A stretch of 64,000 bases of DNA from Salvator merianae (taxonomy: Eukaryota > Chordata > Lepidosauria > Squamata > Teiidae). Location: NCBI GenBank assembly GCA_003586115.2, contig QVOM02000102.1, positions 987,405 to 1,051,404 of the forward strand, in the 5' to 3' direction. This document shows positions 32,773-43,596 of the stretch, piece after piece. Each line of letters opens with the position of its first letter. The stretch's first letter is position 1. The position numbers and the translations under genes were made by a program. The notes below the pieces were generated by a model that saw only the letters and a program-made list of their open reading frames with translations, was not told where the DNA came from and did not search any database.

Positions 32773-33525
32773 AAGGGCCTTTTTGTACTGATCAGCCTAG
32801 AATGGTATAATTATACCATTCTAAGCCATTCAGAACCCAGCAACACAGCAGCCATTTGCACTGCGAGTGATGGAATAGCCCCTAACTGGTCCTCCAGCAC
32901 TCGCAGTGCACGGTGGCGCAGAAGGGTAAGGCACTGATCTTTCAATATGAGGATCGGAGTTCAAGGCCCCATCTGCCGTGTAGAGGGGATGAGTGCGTCC
33001 TCTGTTGGCCTCTAGCTCCAGCCAACCTAGCTGTTCGAAAGCAAGTAATTGCAAGTAGATAAATAGGGAGCATCACATTGTGTGATGCGGAAGATAGATG
33101 TAAGCCTTCGGGCGAAAAATAACCTTGTAAGCCGCTTTGAGTCAGCTTCGGCTGAGAAAAGCGGGGTATAAAAACCAAGTTCTTCTTCTTCTTCTTCTTC
33201 TTCTTCTTCTTCTTCTTCTTCAAATGTCGTTCTGACCGCCATGACAGCGGCTGCAGCAATGTCCAGCAGTTACCACGAAGAGCAGGAAGCAATGTGTGAC
33301 CGCGCAACTGCAGCTGCACCACCAGAAGATGGTGCAAATGCTGCTGACCGGGAGCAATCCAGCTGATCCCAGTCAAACTGTGGACAGCGTTTTAGCTGTC
33401 CACAGCTAGCAGCATCCAGGAGTGTCTGTAGACGCTGTCGGACGCTGCAGGCATGGCAGAGCGCGGATGCACTTCACTAGTGAGTGTCTCCATGTTCACT
33501 ACAAAGTAAGTGCAAACAGACCTTA
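32773..33525. mobile_element. MITE-C carrying a SINE
   Basis: The left end AAGGGCCTTTTTGTACTG and the reversed right end TTAAGGTCTGTTTGCACTTA are inverted relatives. A perfect 26 bp palindrome lies at 32,798-32,823. A perfect 12 bp inverted repeat lies at 32,858-32,869 and 32,898-32,909. The SINE at 32,908-33,221 splits the element. The part right of the SINE contains TAGCTGTCCACAGCTA near 33,390, also reminiscent of the 9.6 kb copy. No transposase. Confidence 0.6.
32908..33221 (+). mobile_element. tRNA-derived SINE, TTC-tailed (SINE-2)
   Basis: GTGGCGCAGAAGGGTAAGG (A box) and GGATCGGAGTTCAAGGCCC (B box) form a tRNA-type head. The body contains TTCGAAAGCAAGTAATTGC and ATCACATTGTGTGATGCGG, a small palindrome. 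The 3' part TTGTAAGCCGCTTTGAGTC and AAAAGCGGGGTATAAAAACC is LINE-like, as in many SINEs that borrow a LINE tail. It ends in about 14 TTC units (33,178-33,221). A closely related reverse copy is at 56,076-56,375. Confidence 0.85.
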
Positions 33526-34314
33526 AGTGTCAGGGACTTATCCCTAGTGTTTTGACAAAGAGTGTTAAAGGCTCAATGTATAGCTGCACTCAAATCTAAA
33601 TAGGTTGAACATTGTTTGTGCTATGAGCTTTTCTCTGTGCAGAAGAAAGCATCACTTCTACCATTATTATGTGAATGAGCCTCAGGTTTCCACTGTTTTA
33701 AGCAGTGATGCCTGAATGGAGCTTTCAAATCAGTTTAAGATCATGTCTAAATTAGACGTTAAGTCTTAGGGCTATTCTACACAAGGGCAGCATCCAGCTG
33801 TCCTCAGTAAAAAGACCCACAACTGCCTCCTTCAGCTATCTGCAGCTTTCTACATTTTCTTTCTTATTCTAACAGAAAATGTAAAAAGCTTAAAAGATGG
33901 AGAAAAAGGAGAGCAGAAACTCTCTTCTTTCCCTCAGCAGTGCACAGACTTTACTGAGAAACAATGTGGTTTAGTAACAATAATTAGTCTAGAACTTAGG
34001 AGATCTAGAAATATATTGATGAAGATTGTTTGGTCTATTTGTTTCTACAAGATTAACCTTGCCGTTGAACAGAATAAAGGGGGTCACTTTATTCAACTGA
34101 TTTAGAATTTCATGGAAGAGCAGCACATGTGTTAACAAATTTGTTCCAGTTAATATTGTAGTTTTACTACGAGAGTTGGAATTGGTAGGCTGTTTAGCTG
34201 TGGCTGCAAAACTGTCATTTACTTTTGGCTGTGATGGATTCTGTTGGTTTGTTACAGCACAAAAGGATCCAGGAAAAATTAACATTAAAATATATTTAGA
34301 AGAATATTTTATTG
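33526..34314. other. No recognised feature
   Basis: A short foldback (TACATTTTCT with AGAAAATGTA near 33,850-33,885) is the only structure noted. No transposon ends were resolved. Confidence 0.4.
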
Positions 34315-34478
34315 TTATTGGGTACCATTGAGTCATGGCTAACTCCTGGTTGACTGCATAGACACCTCTACGCAGTTTTCTTGGCAGAGATACAGAAGTG
34401 GTTTACCATTGCCTGTTCGGGGGAGAGAGGCTAGGGATTGAACCAGCAGTTCTACCCCTGAGCTGCAGCTGTTCCCTT
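34315..34478 (-). mobile_element. SINE-1 copy, antisense
   Basis: The plus strand shows the reversed family: TTGTTATTGGGTACCATTGA, 'actcctggttgactgcatag', GCAGTTTTCTTGGCA, TGGTTTACCATTGCCTG, then GGGATTGAACCAGCAG (reversed B box) and CTGAGCTGCAGC (reversed A box region). Confidence 0.8.
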
Positions 34479-36049
34479 ATAAGAAATGTCAAGAAATAAA
34501 ACAGAATATAAGTATGTTAAAAATACCCAGTTAATCAACATTATTAGAGGACTGAATGCTAACAAAATCAGCTGCATTAAAGGTATATATTTTATTGAAA
34601 CTTGTGTCCTTTTAAATATACAGTATTTGAGTTTTAATTTTCTCCGGATCCTTTTGTGCTGTAACTTGGGTTTGGGACCATTGCTCACTGGGACATTTCT
34701 TATTCTGCCTTGGACAGAAAAGTATATTGGGCTTTTCCACGCTATGGAATGTTTGCTCTTTCTCACTTTAACTATTCTTCAGCAAAATAGCTTCCTTCTG
34801 CTAGGACAGATGCATTTTGACATGCTCAACCAGCTTCTGCAGAAATGTCAATCAGACCAATCTTTTGTTCTCTTTATCATTCAAATAGTTGATTTTTCTT
34901 CATTTACAGAGGATAGGATACAGGGTCAAAATGAGATAGAGGTTTGTGTTGATTTTTTTTTAATCTTTCATGAAGTTGAAAATGGAAACAATTGGTATGT
35001 CAACATATGCTGCAAATGCTTGGATCTCAGCTATAGCATTGGAATATAAACTTCTCTATCCAATACTGATTAATGCGGTACAGTGTTTAGGTACTGGTAG
35101 GAAAGAAGAAGCAGGGACGTAAACTGAAACAGCAAAATAAATAGTAGAACGTTAATGAGGATTATATGGAATAAATGTCTTATTGTTTTGATTTTAAAAC
35201 TTGTTTGGCTACTAGGAACTCAGTATAAACTTGTTTAGGTGCATGAAATTTCAAAACCAAAGACACAAGCTGTTGTTTGACCTTCTTCTTCTAGAAAGGA
35301 ATTACTTGGAAGAATTCCTGCCTCTATACATACTTTCTACCTGCATCATGAGAGTCATGGTGTTGAGTCACGGGCATGGAATAAATTTAAAAGAAAGAAA
35401 GAATTGATGGCATTTATTACATTCCAATGTAGCTGTTCTTTTGTTCTGTATCTGCTAGTATATTTATTTCCTTATATTCAGCCTGCAGTCAGGTTTCTTG
35501 ACAGATCAGGGGAAATCGCATTTGTTTTTATTTGAACAAACTGTACTAATGAAAATGTCTCCCACTGGGCTAGCAGTCTGCTATAAGCAGCACATATTTC
35601 ATTAGCGTTTTCTTTTTAAAACTAGCGGGATCATAAACTTAAAATTGCTTCAGCCTAAATGCTTTCAAAATTTAATAGCCACAGTATAACCCAGCGGCAG
35701 AACAATAAACATGGATGCAAACCTTTGACCACTTCAAAAGTGTGTGTGTTCTAATGGATGGAAGATAATAGGCTATGTATGTGTTTAAATAGCGAGGAAA
35801 CCCGTTGAAACCAGACCAAAGAACATACAGTTTTGAAAATACTATTTGGGGCTGTATTATGTGACTTGAACATGACGAGAGGATTTTTTAAAAAATAAAA
35901 TAGTTATACATCTCTTCAAAGTGCAGGAAAGTAGGCCTGAAATATCTTCGCTTAGGGATTATTATACCATTATTTATTATTATGAAAATAGAATGTAAAA
36001 AACAAGGTACAATCCTGAAAGTTAAACATGCAGCATACTCATCATATCA
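34479..36049. other. No gene called; long open frame and possible conserved sequence
   Basis: An open frame of 187 codons at 34,486-35,049 begins right after the SINE; its hydrophobic leucine-rich middle resembles no family I know. Segment 35,490-35,740 is repeat-free and could be conserved regulatory DNA. Segment 35,960-36,049 may be the 3' UTR of the adjacent L1. Confidence 0.35.
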
Positions 36050-38175
36050 CTAACTATAAACATATAATAACAACAGTTATTGTTAAGAGTAAGCAGGACA
36101 GGTACAGCTCTAGTTTAGATTTGCTTATGAAACACATACTAAACAGGATTGAAAGAAATGTTTGAGTTCAGTAACACAATGTTCAGTAACACAACCCAGC
36201 ACAGCTCATATAATTTTATGACTTGATCCAATCAATTAGATGATAGGAGGGAATTTCTGTATCAAATCTCTGATTAATTCTAAGCAGAAATTATTTCCCT
36301 TTGGCTAAGTATTGTTCCTTGCAAGGTAATCCCAGCATCCTTCTCACCTGATGAGAAATACCCTCAGCCAAAACAATTCCTCATAATCGGTTGTACCATG
36401 GCTGAATAGTTAATGTTTTATGAATCTTCCAGTTTTGTGCAATCTGCATCTTGGCTGCTAATAGGAGATAACTAAGTAATCATTTAGATTTGATAGAAGC
36501 ATTGAGTCCTTCATAAATATGTAATAGACTGAGGACAGGAGAGAAAGCAATAAGCTTATTAATTATATCTTGAAATTCTCGATGTATCTCTGTCCTGATG
36601 ATAGCTATAGAGTCACAGGACCACCATAAATGACAGTAAATCCTCCTCTGACTTGAGCAGTGTCAACAGTTAGGTGAAGTTAAGTTAATGAAGTGAGTTC
36701 ACTGAGTTGGCATAGCATACCACCAGTGTACCAATTTCCTCTGCATTTCTTTGATATTAGCAGCAGGCCCACAAAACTAAAACAATAACACTTGTTGCCA
36801 TTCCTGTATCTGAATCTTAGTCTTCATATCATCTTCCCAAGTTTGCTTCAATTTCAGCTGCTGTATATCTCTCTGAGTCTGTAGACACAAATATATTTTA
36901 GATACTAACAAGCCTCTGGTACATCCTGTGAAATTTTTCATTATCTGCTCAAAGGGTGTTAATCCTCTATTCATTCCAAAGAACACCTCAGTACTATTCA
37001 AGAAATCATGAAGTGTTTTAGAAACTGATAAATTAGAAGATGTGTCTTGCAGTGCTGCAGTTAGTTGATCGTTTGACTTAACTTCTCCATTTATTTGAAA
37101 AAGGAAGCCTATACTTCATAGAAATTAATCTCTTTAAGTTTAGACCGTTCTAAGGTGATTGAGGACGGACAATGCCTGCAGGCAGGAAGGGATGCTAGTA
37201 CAGAGGAAAAGAGGACCATACTAAACTTCTAGCATTTCCATATAGAAATTAATGAACATTTCCTTTGTCAAATCTGATGTTATTCAGTGGTGCAAACCAT
37301 GGGTGAGTGAAAAAAAAACTCATCTTGAAAACCTTCCATTCTTGCCCTTTTGGGGACTGTTGGCGTCTTATCAATTGTTTTAATTGAAATGCGTCATAGT
37401 AATGTTCCAGATGTGGAGATCTCCATCTACCCTATTTGATGTGTCTCATAAGAAAATAAACATGTTTTTAAAAAAATTTCTAAAGACAAATTTTGTAAAA
37501 TTAGAATGAAGATCTCTGAACATGTTTTTAGACAGAGATAGAGAACATATTTGAAATACAAATGACAATATTTGGAAACTCATAATCCACAATACTGTTA
37601 GTCTTCCAGAGAAGGACAGGTATTTATTGCACCATGTCATTAGCTCCACCCTTATTTTCTTCCATGTTGGCTTATATGCAAATCTCACCATCTTTTGTAT
37701 ATCTTTGTATCTTTTCTTTTTTAATTTAAACTTAAAACATTCTTTGCATTTCAAGTTGGGTGGTTGGTGGTATATCGCTGCATAAAATTTCAGATTTGCT
37801 AGAATTGATTGCAAGGGCTGCGACTTGTGCGTAAGCGTCAAAGAAAGTTAGCAAGATTTGGCCGGGGGGAGCAGACAGAGTTTGAGAGAAAGAAAATCAA
37901 GTTGTCTGTATAAGTGTTAAACAACAAATGTGTATCGTGGATTTCATGCCTTTTCATTCATACGTTGGCTTTAATGGCTCTGAAAAGAGGCACTAGGGCA
38001 AGGTTAAAAAGTAAGGGAGATATAGGACAACCTATCTCATACCCCTGTCAGATTAAATGGTTCTTGTAGCCATCTGTTGGTCGTTACTCTTGCAGTTGCT
38101 GATGAGTACATATTTTGACTACTGTTCGAAATTTTGATCCTAATTGAAGAATTATTATACCATCTTTATAATATT
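36050..38175 (-). pseudogene. L1 LINE ORF2 fragment, antisense
   Basis: The minus strand encodes broken pieces of L1 ORF2 in order. The reverse-transcriptase motif GCPISPLLFNLALVPLFRAI is at about 37,965-38,030. WKKIRVELMTWCNKYLSFSG and RLTVLWIMSFQILSF are at about 37,570-37,665, KWGRWRSPHLEHYYDAFQLK at about 37,375-37,440, and LKLKQTWEDDMKTKIQIQEW at about 36,790-36,850. A C-terminal LLAAKMQIAQNWK block is near 36,440-36,475. Frameshifts and stops separate them. The 5' end breaks off inside the polymerase domain; the 3' end is not precisely placed. Confidence 0.85.
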
Positions 38176-40829
38176 CTTGACTGGATTCTTTAAAAGATAA
38201 ACTGCTGGATGCAAAGAGAGGGAGAGAGAGAAGTATTTTTTTGTATTAAGGGGATAGAGATAGCACTGGCTACACACAAATTATAATGCATATCAAAACA
38301 GTTTCCCAGCATAGTGATCACACATAAATATATGAATTCGCAGCTGATGTGCATTAGGTACCTGTTAATCCGTGGCATTTGCGAGTGCTTTGTTTGGAGT
38401 TGGAACCCGTGTTGTGAGTTGTAAAGAGCATTTCTTTCTCTAGTGTGGCTGTCTTTCACCATAGTAGAGATGAGGGTAAAGGCAGACGAGGGTGGGTGAG
38501 TGGGTGTGGCCTTACAGGTCCTGTCAACTAGTCTGGATTGGTGACCTTATAAATAGTATCAACCAATCAGGATCAGATGTCATCTCCTGTTTGGTGCACA
38601 TCTTTTTTTTTTCTCTAAAGGTGCGCTTAAGTACTCAAGTAAATATAACACTTTTACACTGAAGTGGCTATAATTGTTTCTTTTGCACTTAGGTGGATCC
38701 TGCATAGTCCTATATAGCACTTAACCTTTTTAAAAAATGAAGAAAAACAACACAGTCAGTCACTGCGTTTTTCAGGAAAGCAGTTTCCACCGGATGAAAC
38801 TTCCAGTGCTTTCAGAGTGAATTCCCTTTCCCTGTAACTGACAGACAGGCACACAGACTGTGCTATTGTTGCTTCCTGTGTGTTCTCCCTAAGTGCATAT
38901 AACAAACAGATTGACTGAAAAAAATATTCTAAACCAAAATGTAAGCTACCAATGTAGCTAACATGTTAGATTCCTCTATAGGGTGGTCTGAGACATTGCC
39001 ACATAGTTCATACAGAACCTGTACAATTCTTTACCAATGCCACATGTATTCATCCCATTTTTAATTTGAGTGCCACTTAGATACATCACTGAACTCAAAA
39101 GTCATTTACGGACCATAGAAATTTCCACAATTCGATGTATTAGAAAGATGGAATGGTGTATCACACTGTGCTAAGTGGTTCTTCATTATGTCTCAGTTGA
39201 GATGTTTTCAGAATGTGCTACTTTAAACTATTTCTATTATTTGCTTGAATTTCAAAACTGCACCTCTAAAATTGAATAGCCAGACCATTTCAAAAATGCA
39301 ATATTCTCTTTTCCTCTTGAACAACAATCCAAATTCTGTTTTTCTAGCAGCAAACAAAATTAAAATTACATTTTCTTCCCTGTCAATAATGCTGTCTTAC
39401 TCAACTCAACTACCAATTCAATTCTACTCAGTTCTAGCAGCCATTTTTCTGCTATTCAGAAAATACTGAAAAAGGGACATCCTGGAGTTCTGGCAGGAGT
39501 TGGATAGGGAGGCTTCATCAGTTTGACAATCTGTGCTCTGGATTCCTATATGCTCTACATGTTTGGGTTTTTTTGCAAGTAGACCTGCATCCTTAATGCC
39601 AAGATGCCACCAAGGGAAGGTTAAATTGCATTCTTAATATTTCAGAATTATTCTCAACTGTTTGTTTGTTTTTACGACAAGTTGCATCGCCATAAAACTA
39701 CTCAACTGTTGTTTTTTTGTTTTGTTTTAGTAATGAGCCAAGTTATCAAGACTGTTTCTAATCTCAATGTGGCAAATATGTTTGATAAAATAAGGTTTAT
39801 TGATCTTTAACAGTTCATTCTAGCAGCAAGAATTATTTTGGCCTATATTTGTTACATGGATTAGAATCACCTGTAAAAAGCAGGAGAAAAGAGATAAATA
39901 GGATGATCAGACTACAAATCAACTGATGAAGTCTGAGGTGAAGGAGAGATCCTGACTCGTGAAGGTCGTTTCCCATCATCCCCTTTTTCCTGTGAACTGT
40001 GCATCTGGATTTCTGGGTTGACCTATTTCTCTCCTTCCCCCTGCCCCCACTTGATAGAGATTATATTTGGGTGTAATGTGGGTGTAAGAGAAAGAGAGGT
40101 AAACAGGCAGCAGTCTTCAACTCATTTTTGCTCGTTTTTTCTTTCCTCCTTATATTTTCCTAAAGCAGCACCAGCAACAGATCTTCTTTTCAGAACTTGA
40201 AGAGGTATTCCCCTTCAAAATCTTGAAACTCATCATCATAAAAACAAACAGGTGGTGGAGGAGGAAGTTCTTCCACAGAACATGACAGGTTCTGTTGCCT
40301 ATAGGTCAAAGCTAAGAGTAAGATTGTATTCAGGCAGGGCAAGTAAGAGGTGCCTCAGAGAGATAGTGGGCTCCACGTCTCACGTAAATATTCCGCCGTA
40401 TTCTGTAAATTTGAAATTACTGACTTTCGCAACTGTCACATATTGTACTCATGCAAGAGAAAAATAGCATGTCAGCTAGTAAGGTATGGAAATTATGCTA
40501 AGATGTCAAGAAACTCCTGCAAGATAGCAGGTGCCCCCTCTACCTGCTTCCATATTGACTGAATGGGAACCAGTAATATGCAGCTACAGATTTCCACAAC
40601 TTCAAACTTCAGTTCTTACACAATACATCCAAACAGGAACATGCTTTCATAATAAGAAACTTTTGCTCTACAAAAGTCTTTTTCTCACAATGCATTTATT
40701 ATGTTTCATTGCCTCAAAATTCCAGAATATTTATATGACCCAGGTAAACACATCTGGCAATTCAAGACTAATTTCACAATAATTATGCTAAAAACAACCT
40801 ATTTGGATGCAGCTAGTGTGTGGCGCTTG
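38176..40829. other. No gene; promoter-like cluster at 38.5 kb
   Basis: No transposon was recognised apart from the promoter-like cluster listed separately. Several short open frames have no similarity I can name. Confidence 0.4.
38496..38580 (+). promoter_or_regulatory. Core-promoter-like cluster (GT box, CCAAT, TATA)
   Basis: GGGTGTGGCC (KLF/Sp-type GT box) is near 38,502-38,511, ATTGG at 38,537-38,541, TATAAATA at 38,548-38,555 and CCAATCAG at 38,563-38,570. GATTGGT and ACCAATC form an inverted pair around the TATA element. A transcript would be expected to start near 38,578. No exon was identified downstream, and the cluster might belong to an old LTR. Confidence 0.3.
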
Positions 40830-40980
40830 GGTTCCCAACCCTTCTCTAATCCACCTTTTCTAGCGCAGATTGTTTACGAGAGAGGGAGAGGAAGACTGGT
40901 GTGTGAATGATCCCATCTCTGAGCTGTCTCTAAGCTACCTCAGAGGTGCCTTTTTCTTGCCGTGTCTGATCACAGCCTTA
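40830..40980 (+). mobile_element. MITE-A fragment
   Basis: CTTCTCTAATCCACCTTTTC, GACTGGTGTGTGAATGATCC, CATCTCTGAGCTGTCTCTAAG and the end TGTCTGATCACAGCCTTA are the right half of MITE-A. The left terminus is missing or unrecognisable. Confidence 0.65.
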
Positions 40981-41506
40981 GTGGCTGCTGATGCAGCCAT
41001 CGCGCTCACATGCTGGTCCGACTCCTGTTTGCAAAACAGGTGCAGACTGCTGAGCTGGCAAAATGAGCAGGAGCAGCAAAGAGCAAAATGTGAGGAGGCT
41101 GAGGCACATGGATAACTGGATTTGCCAGAAAGTTCCACAAAAATTGAACTATTTCAGCACAGGGATACTGAGTTTTCATAGTACATTGAATAGATTTTAT
41201 TTTTAAAAAATGTAATGAAGGACCTTTTATACCAGTATGGTGTCTTCTGGCAGCATTTGTATATGGAGATTGTGCTGCCTTGCCTCTTCAGCACCACAGG
41301 CACGGCACCCTATAGCCTGAGATAAGTTCTCCTTTAATACATTTAAAATTATTTTGACAGTTCATGTTTTTCCAGGTAAACTGGAGGTGCCGTATAAAAC
41401 ACACCTTTCCAAATGTTAATGTAGGTAACTTTTACTTAATAGCCTATTGACCATTCAAAACATAAAACAATAAAACAAGATAAAAATATGGGTAGCAATC
41501 ATTCTA
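40981..41506. other. No recognised feature
   Basis: Nothing was recognised; a short foldback CCTGTTTGCAAAACAGG lies at 41,025-41,041. Confidence 0.45.
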
Positions 41507-41724
41507 AGGGCCCAGCAACACCTAAGTTTTAGTTCACATTTGGCCCATCTTCAAGCGAGAGACCACATCAGCAAGGTAAGTTTCCCTTTCACATTATGTA
41601 TCCCAGAAAATCCCCCTTTGAGCTAGATAATGTGGAGAGAAAATGTCTAATCATTTTGCTGATGTGTTTTCTCACTCTGAAGATGGGTCAGATGTGGATT
41701 AAAACTTAGGTGTAGCTGGGCCCT
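41507..41724. mobile_element. MITE-F with long inverted repeats
   Basis: The left arm starts AGGGCCCAGCAACACCTAAG, then TTTTAGTTCACATTTGGCCC and ATCTTCAAGCGAGAGA. The right arm reversed reads AGGGCCCAGCTACACCTAAG, TTTTAATCCACATCTGACCC and ATCTTCAGAGTGAGAA. The arms are about 70 bp in a 218 bp element. AGGGCCCAGC-type ends suggest a hAT-like MITE, but no clear 8 bp duplication is visible. Confidence 0.75.
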
Positions 41725-42544
41725 AAAAATGAAGTCTAACCATAAGGGGAACAATATTAAAATAACAAGCAGAGTATTTCCTCTTACAAAGTTAGATTTA
41801 AATTTCAGTTCAAGACAAACAGCAGTCTTCTCAGCCTAATTTTGTTTGATAAGGTTTTGCAGTTTGACAGACCAAGAAGCTGTCACTTGTAGAGTCCTTA
41901 CACTGTACTTGCTGACTTGAAATTATTTATAAGAAAACTGCTTGTTTTATCATGCTATGTTATTCATGAAAAGGCATTGTTAATTCCATTAAGTGGAGAG
42001 AATATATATAGAAAGGAAGGAAGGAAGTTATTAGATTTCAACCAGGAAGATTAATTTCCAGAAGGCATTTCTCAGCTTGCAAAACATGTTAAGACATGTT
42101 TAACTGAAAAATTGCTGCTACTCAGCATCTCAGGGATGCCGGCCTTCATTTTCTTTGCTAGTAGGATTTTTAAAAAAGACGCAGAAGTTAAAATTAAAAA
42201 CTATTTCAACTAATTAAAAACACATGATTGTCATTCCAGCTAGAAGAAATATGGAGTAAAGGCACTGAAGGAAAGAATGAGGATTACTTAATAATTGTCC
42301 AGGGTAGAGTCCACATAGTCGCTTGGATCTTGCCAGCAGGACTCTAGGCACAGGGTGACCCTGTGATAGCATGGATCAAAAGAGAGCTCGCCCCCCCTTT
42401 GGAGCACGTCACCTGTGTCTGACCCACACCTGGAAGCAGAATCCACACCTAAGTGTGCAACAACAACGTTTTATTTCAAGTCAACGTGGATCTATAAAGA
42501 AGTACAAAGTTCAAACAACAAATTTGAAATGGAGGTAAAACAAA
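41725..42544. other. No recognised feature
   Basis: Nothing was recognised except a short GAAGG-type run near 42,015-42,030. Confidence 0.45.
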
Positions 42545-42885
42545 GTGAGAATTAAAATTCCAGTAATTGGCTTCTGATCTTTATAGCTAGTGAGAGGAAT
42601 CTGGCCATTGCTGAAGTTACTATAGGATTTGTGTCCTCGAGTAAAAACTTCACTATATTGCCACTAGGTCTTCCTAATAGGTGTTTAATAACAGGCCAGG
42701 TAAATTTGTCACAAAGTCCATTAAAAAATAACATCTCAGAAGAACATGCTCAATGGACTTGGGTTCCTGTTTGCATGGGCAGATCCTTAAATTCATTGGA
42801 ATGTTTACAGAGTGGAAAAACCTGTGCAAATAAAGCATGTGCAGAAAGGCGATGTCAGCCTGGCCACTGGGTTACCATCTTTGAA
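42545..42885 (-). pseudogene. Non-LTR retrotransposon C-terminal fragment, clade uncertain
   Basis: The minus strand reads a CPCKQEPKSIEHVLLRC pattern near 42,725-42,780, that is C-x-C followed by E-x-x-HVLL-x-C, a zinc-knuckle-like arrangement found near the C-terminus of some reptile LINE proteins. After a small shift it continues with KHLLGRPSGNIVKFLLEDTN and PIVTSAMARFLSLAIKIRSQ. Stops and frame changes interrupt it. I recognise the pattern but cannot assign the clade. Confidence 0.55.
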
Positions 42886-42889
42886 ACTT

Positions 42890-43239
42890 TGTAACACCAG
42901 TTCATTCCTGCTTACATATTTTCCTTTGCTATAGAGATAACTGTGTAACTGTTACGTGATAATTGAAACTGGTGATCTCTCAAGGCCACTTAGAGCCTGG
43001 GAGGAAATGGGGTTGGGGTTTTGATGTGAATGCCACCTAGGCAAGCCTGGCAGGAAAGCGTTGAAGGATATAAATGCTGGTGCTGTTTTCTGCATGATCT
43101 TTTATTAATAAATGCTGACATTCTGCTACAAAGGCAAGTCTCCTTGTTCTTGAACTTGAACTTGGAATGGCAATCTTGACAGCTGCTGGCAGGAGTGACC
43201 CTCAGCCCATCTTGGAGCCTGACAACATTTTGTTACGTT
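42890..43239 (+). mobile_element. Candidate solo LTR
   Basis: The segment starts TGTAACACC and ends TTGTTACG, nearly inverted ends. It contains GGATATAAATGC (TATA-like, 43,068-43,079) followed by TTAATAAATGC (poly-A-signal-like, 43,105-43,115), in the order expected of an LTR U3-R. No primer-binding site, internal coding region, second LTR or clear target duplication was found. This would be an old LTR element remnant; the boundaries are tentative. Confidence 0.3.
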
Positions 43240-43596
43240 CAAAAAATGTCCCACTTCTGGGACCATTTCCAAATCCAGGTGAAGTGTCACAAGTGTGCAA
43301 CTTTTAATGCCAAGGACTGATAGGAGGGGAGGGGAGGGGACAGCTGTCTGAATGGATGGATGTGCAGCCTGTTCCTGGCTTGGAGAAAGCATGCCAGCCC
43401 AGGAGCAGTCCCCACAGGGTGCACTACAGTATGCCTGCAGAGGTTGCCTAAAAAAGAAAAGATAGCAAGAAACCCATGGATAAACCTAGTCTTTGCTTCC
43501 TTAATCAAATATCTAGTCCAGCAACAAATCCCCAGTTGTTTAGATCTGGATTAAAGTAGCTATATTTAAGGATAATATTCTTATTCACGATCCATT
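43240..43596. other. No gene; G-rich tract
   Basis: GGAGGGGAGGGGAGGGG at 43,323-43,340 is a G-rich tract. Nothing else was recognised. Confidence 0.5.

Noticed and set aside
32908..33221. tRNA gene call from A and B boxes.
   Set aside because: Body, LINE-like 3' part and TTC tail show it is a SINE; no cloverleaf is completed. The same holds for 30,149, 34,315, 48,560, 56,076 and 59,465.
33027..33376. Frames with poly-Glu or poly-Lys runs.
   Set aside because: They cross the TTC tail of a SINE.
36168..36199. Tandem GTTCAGTAACACAA pair.
   Set aside because: A small local duplication within the L1 3' region, without further structure.
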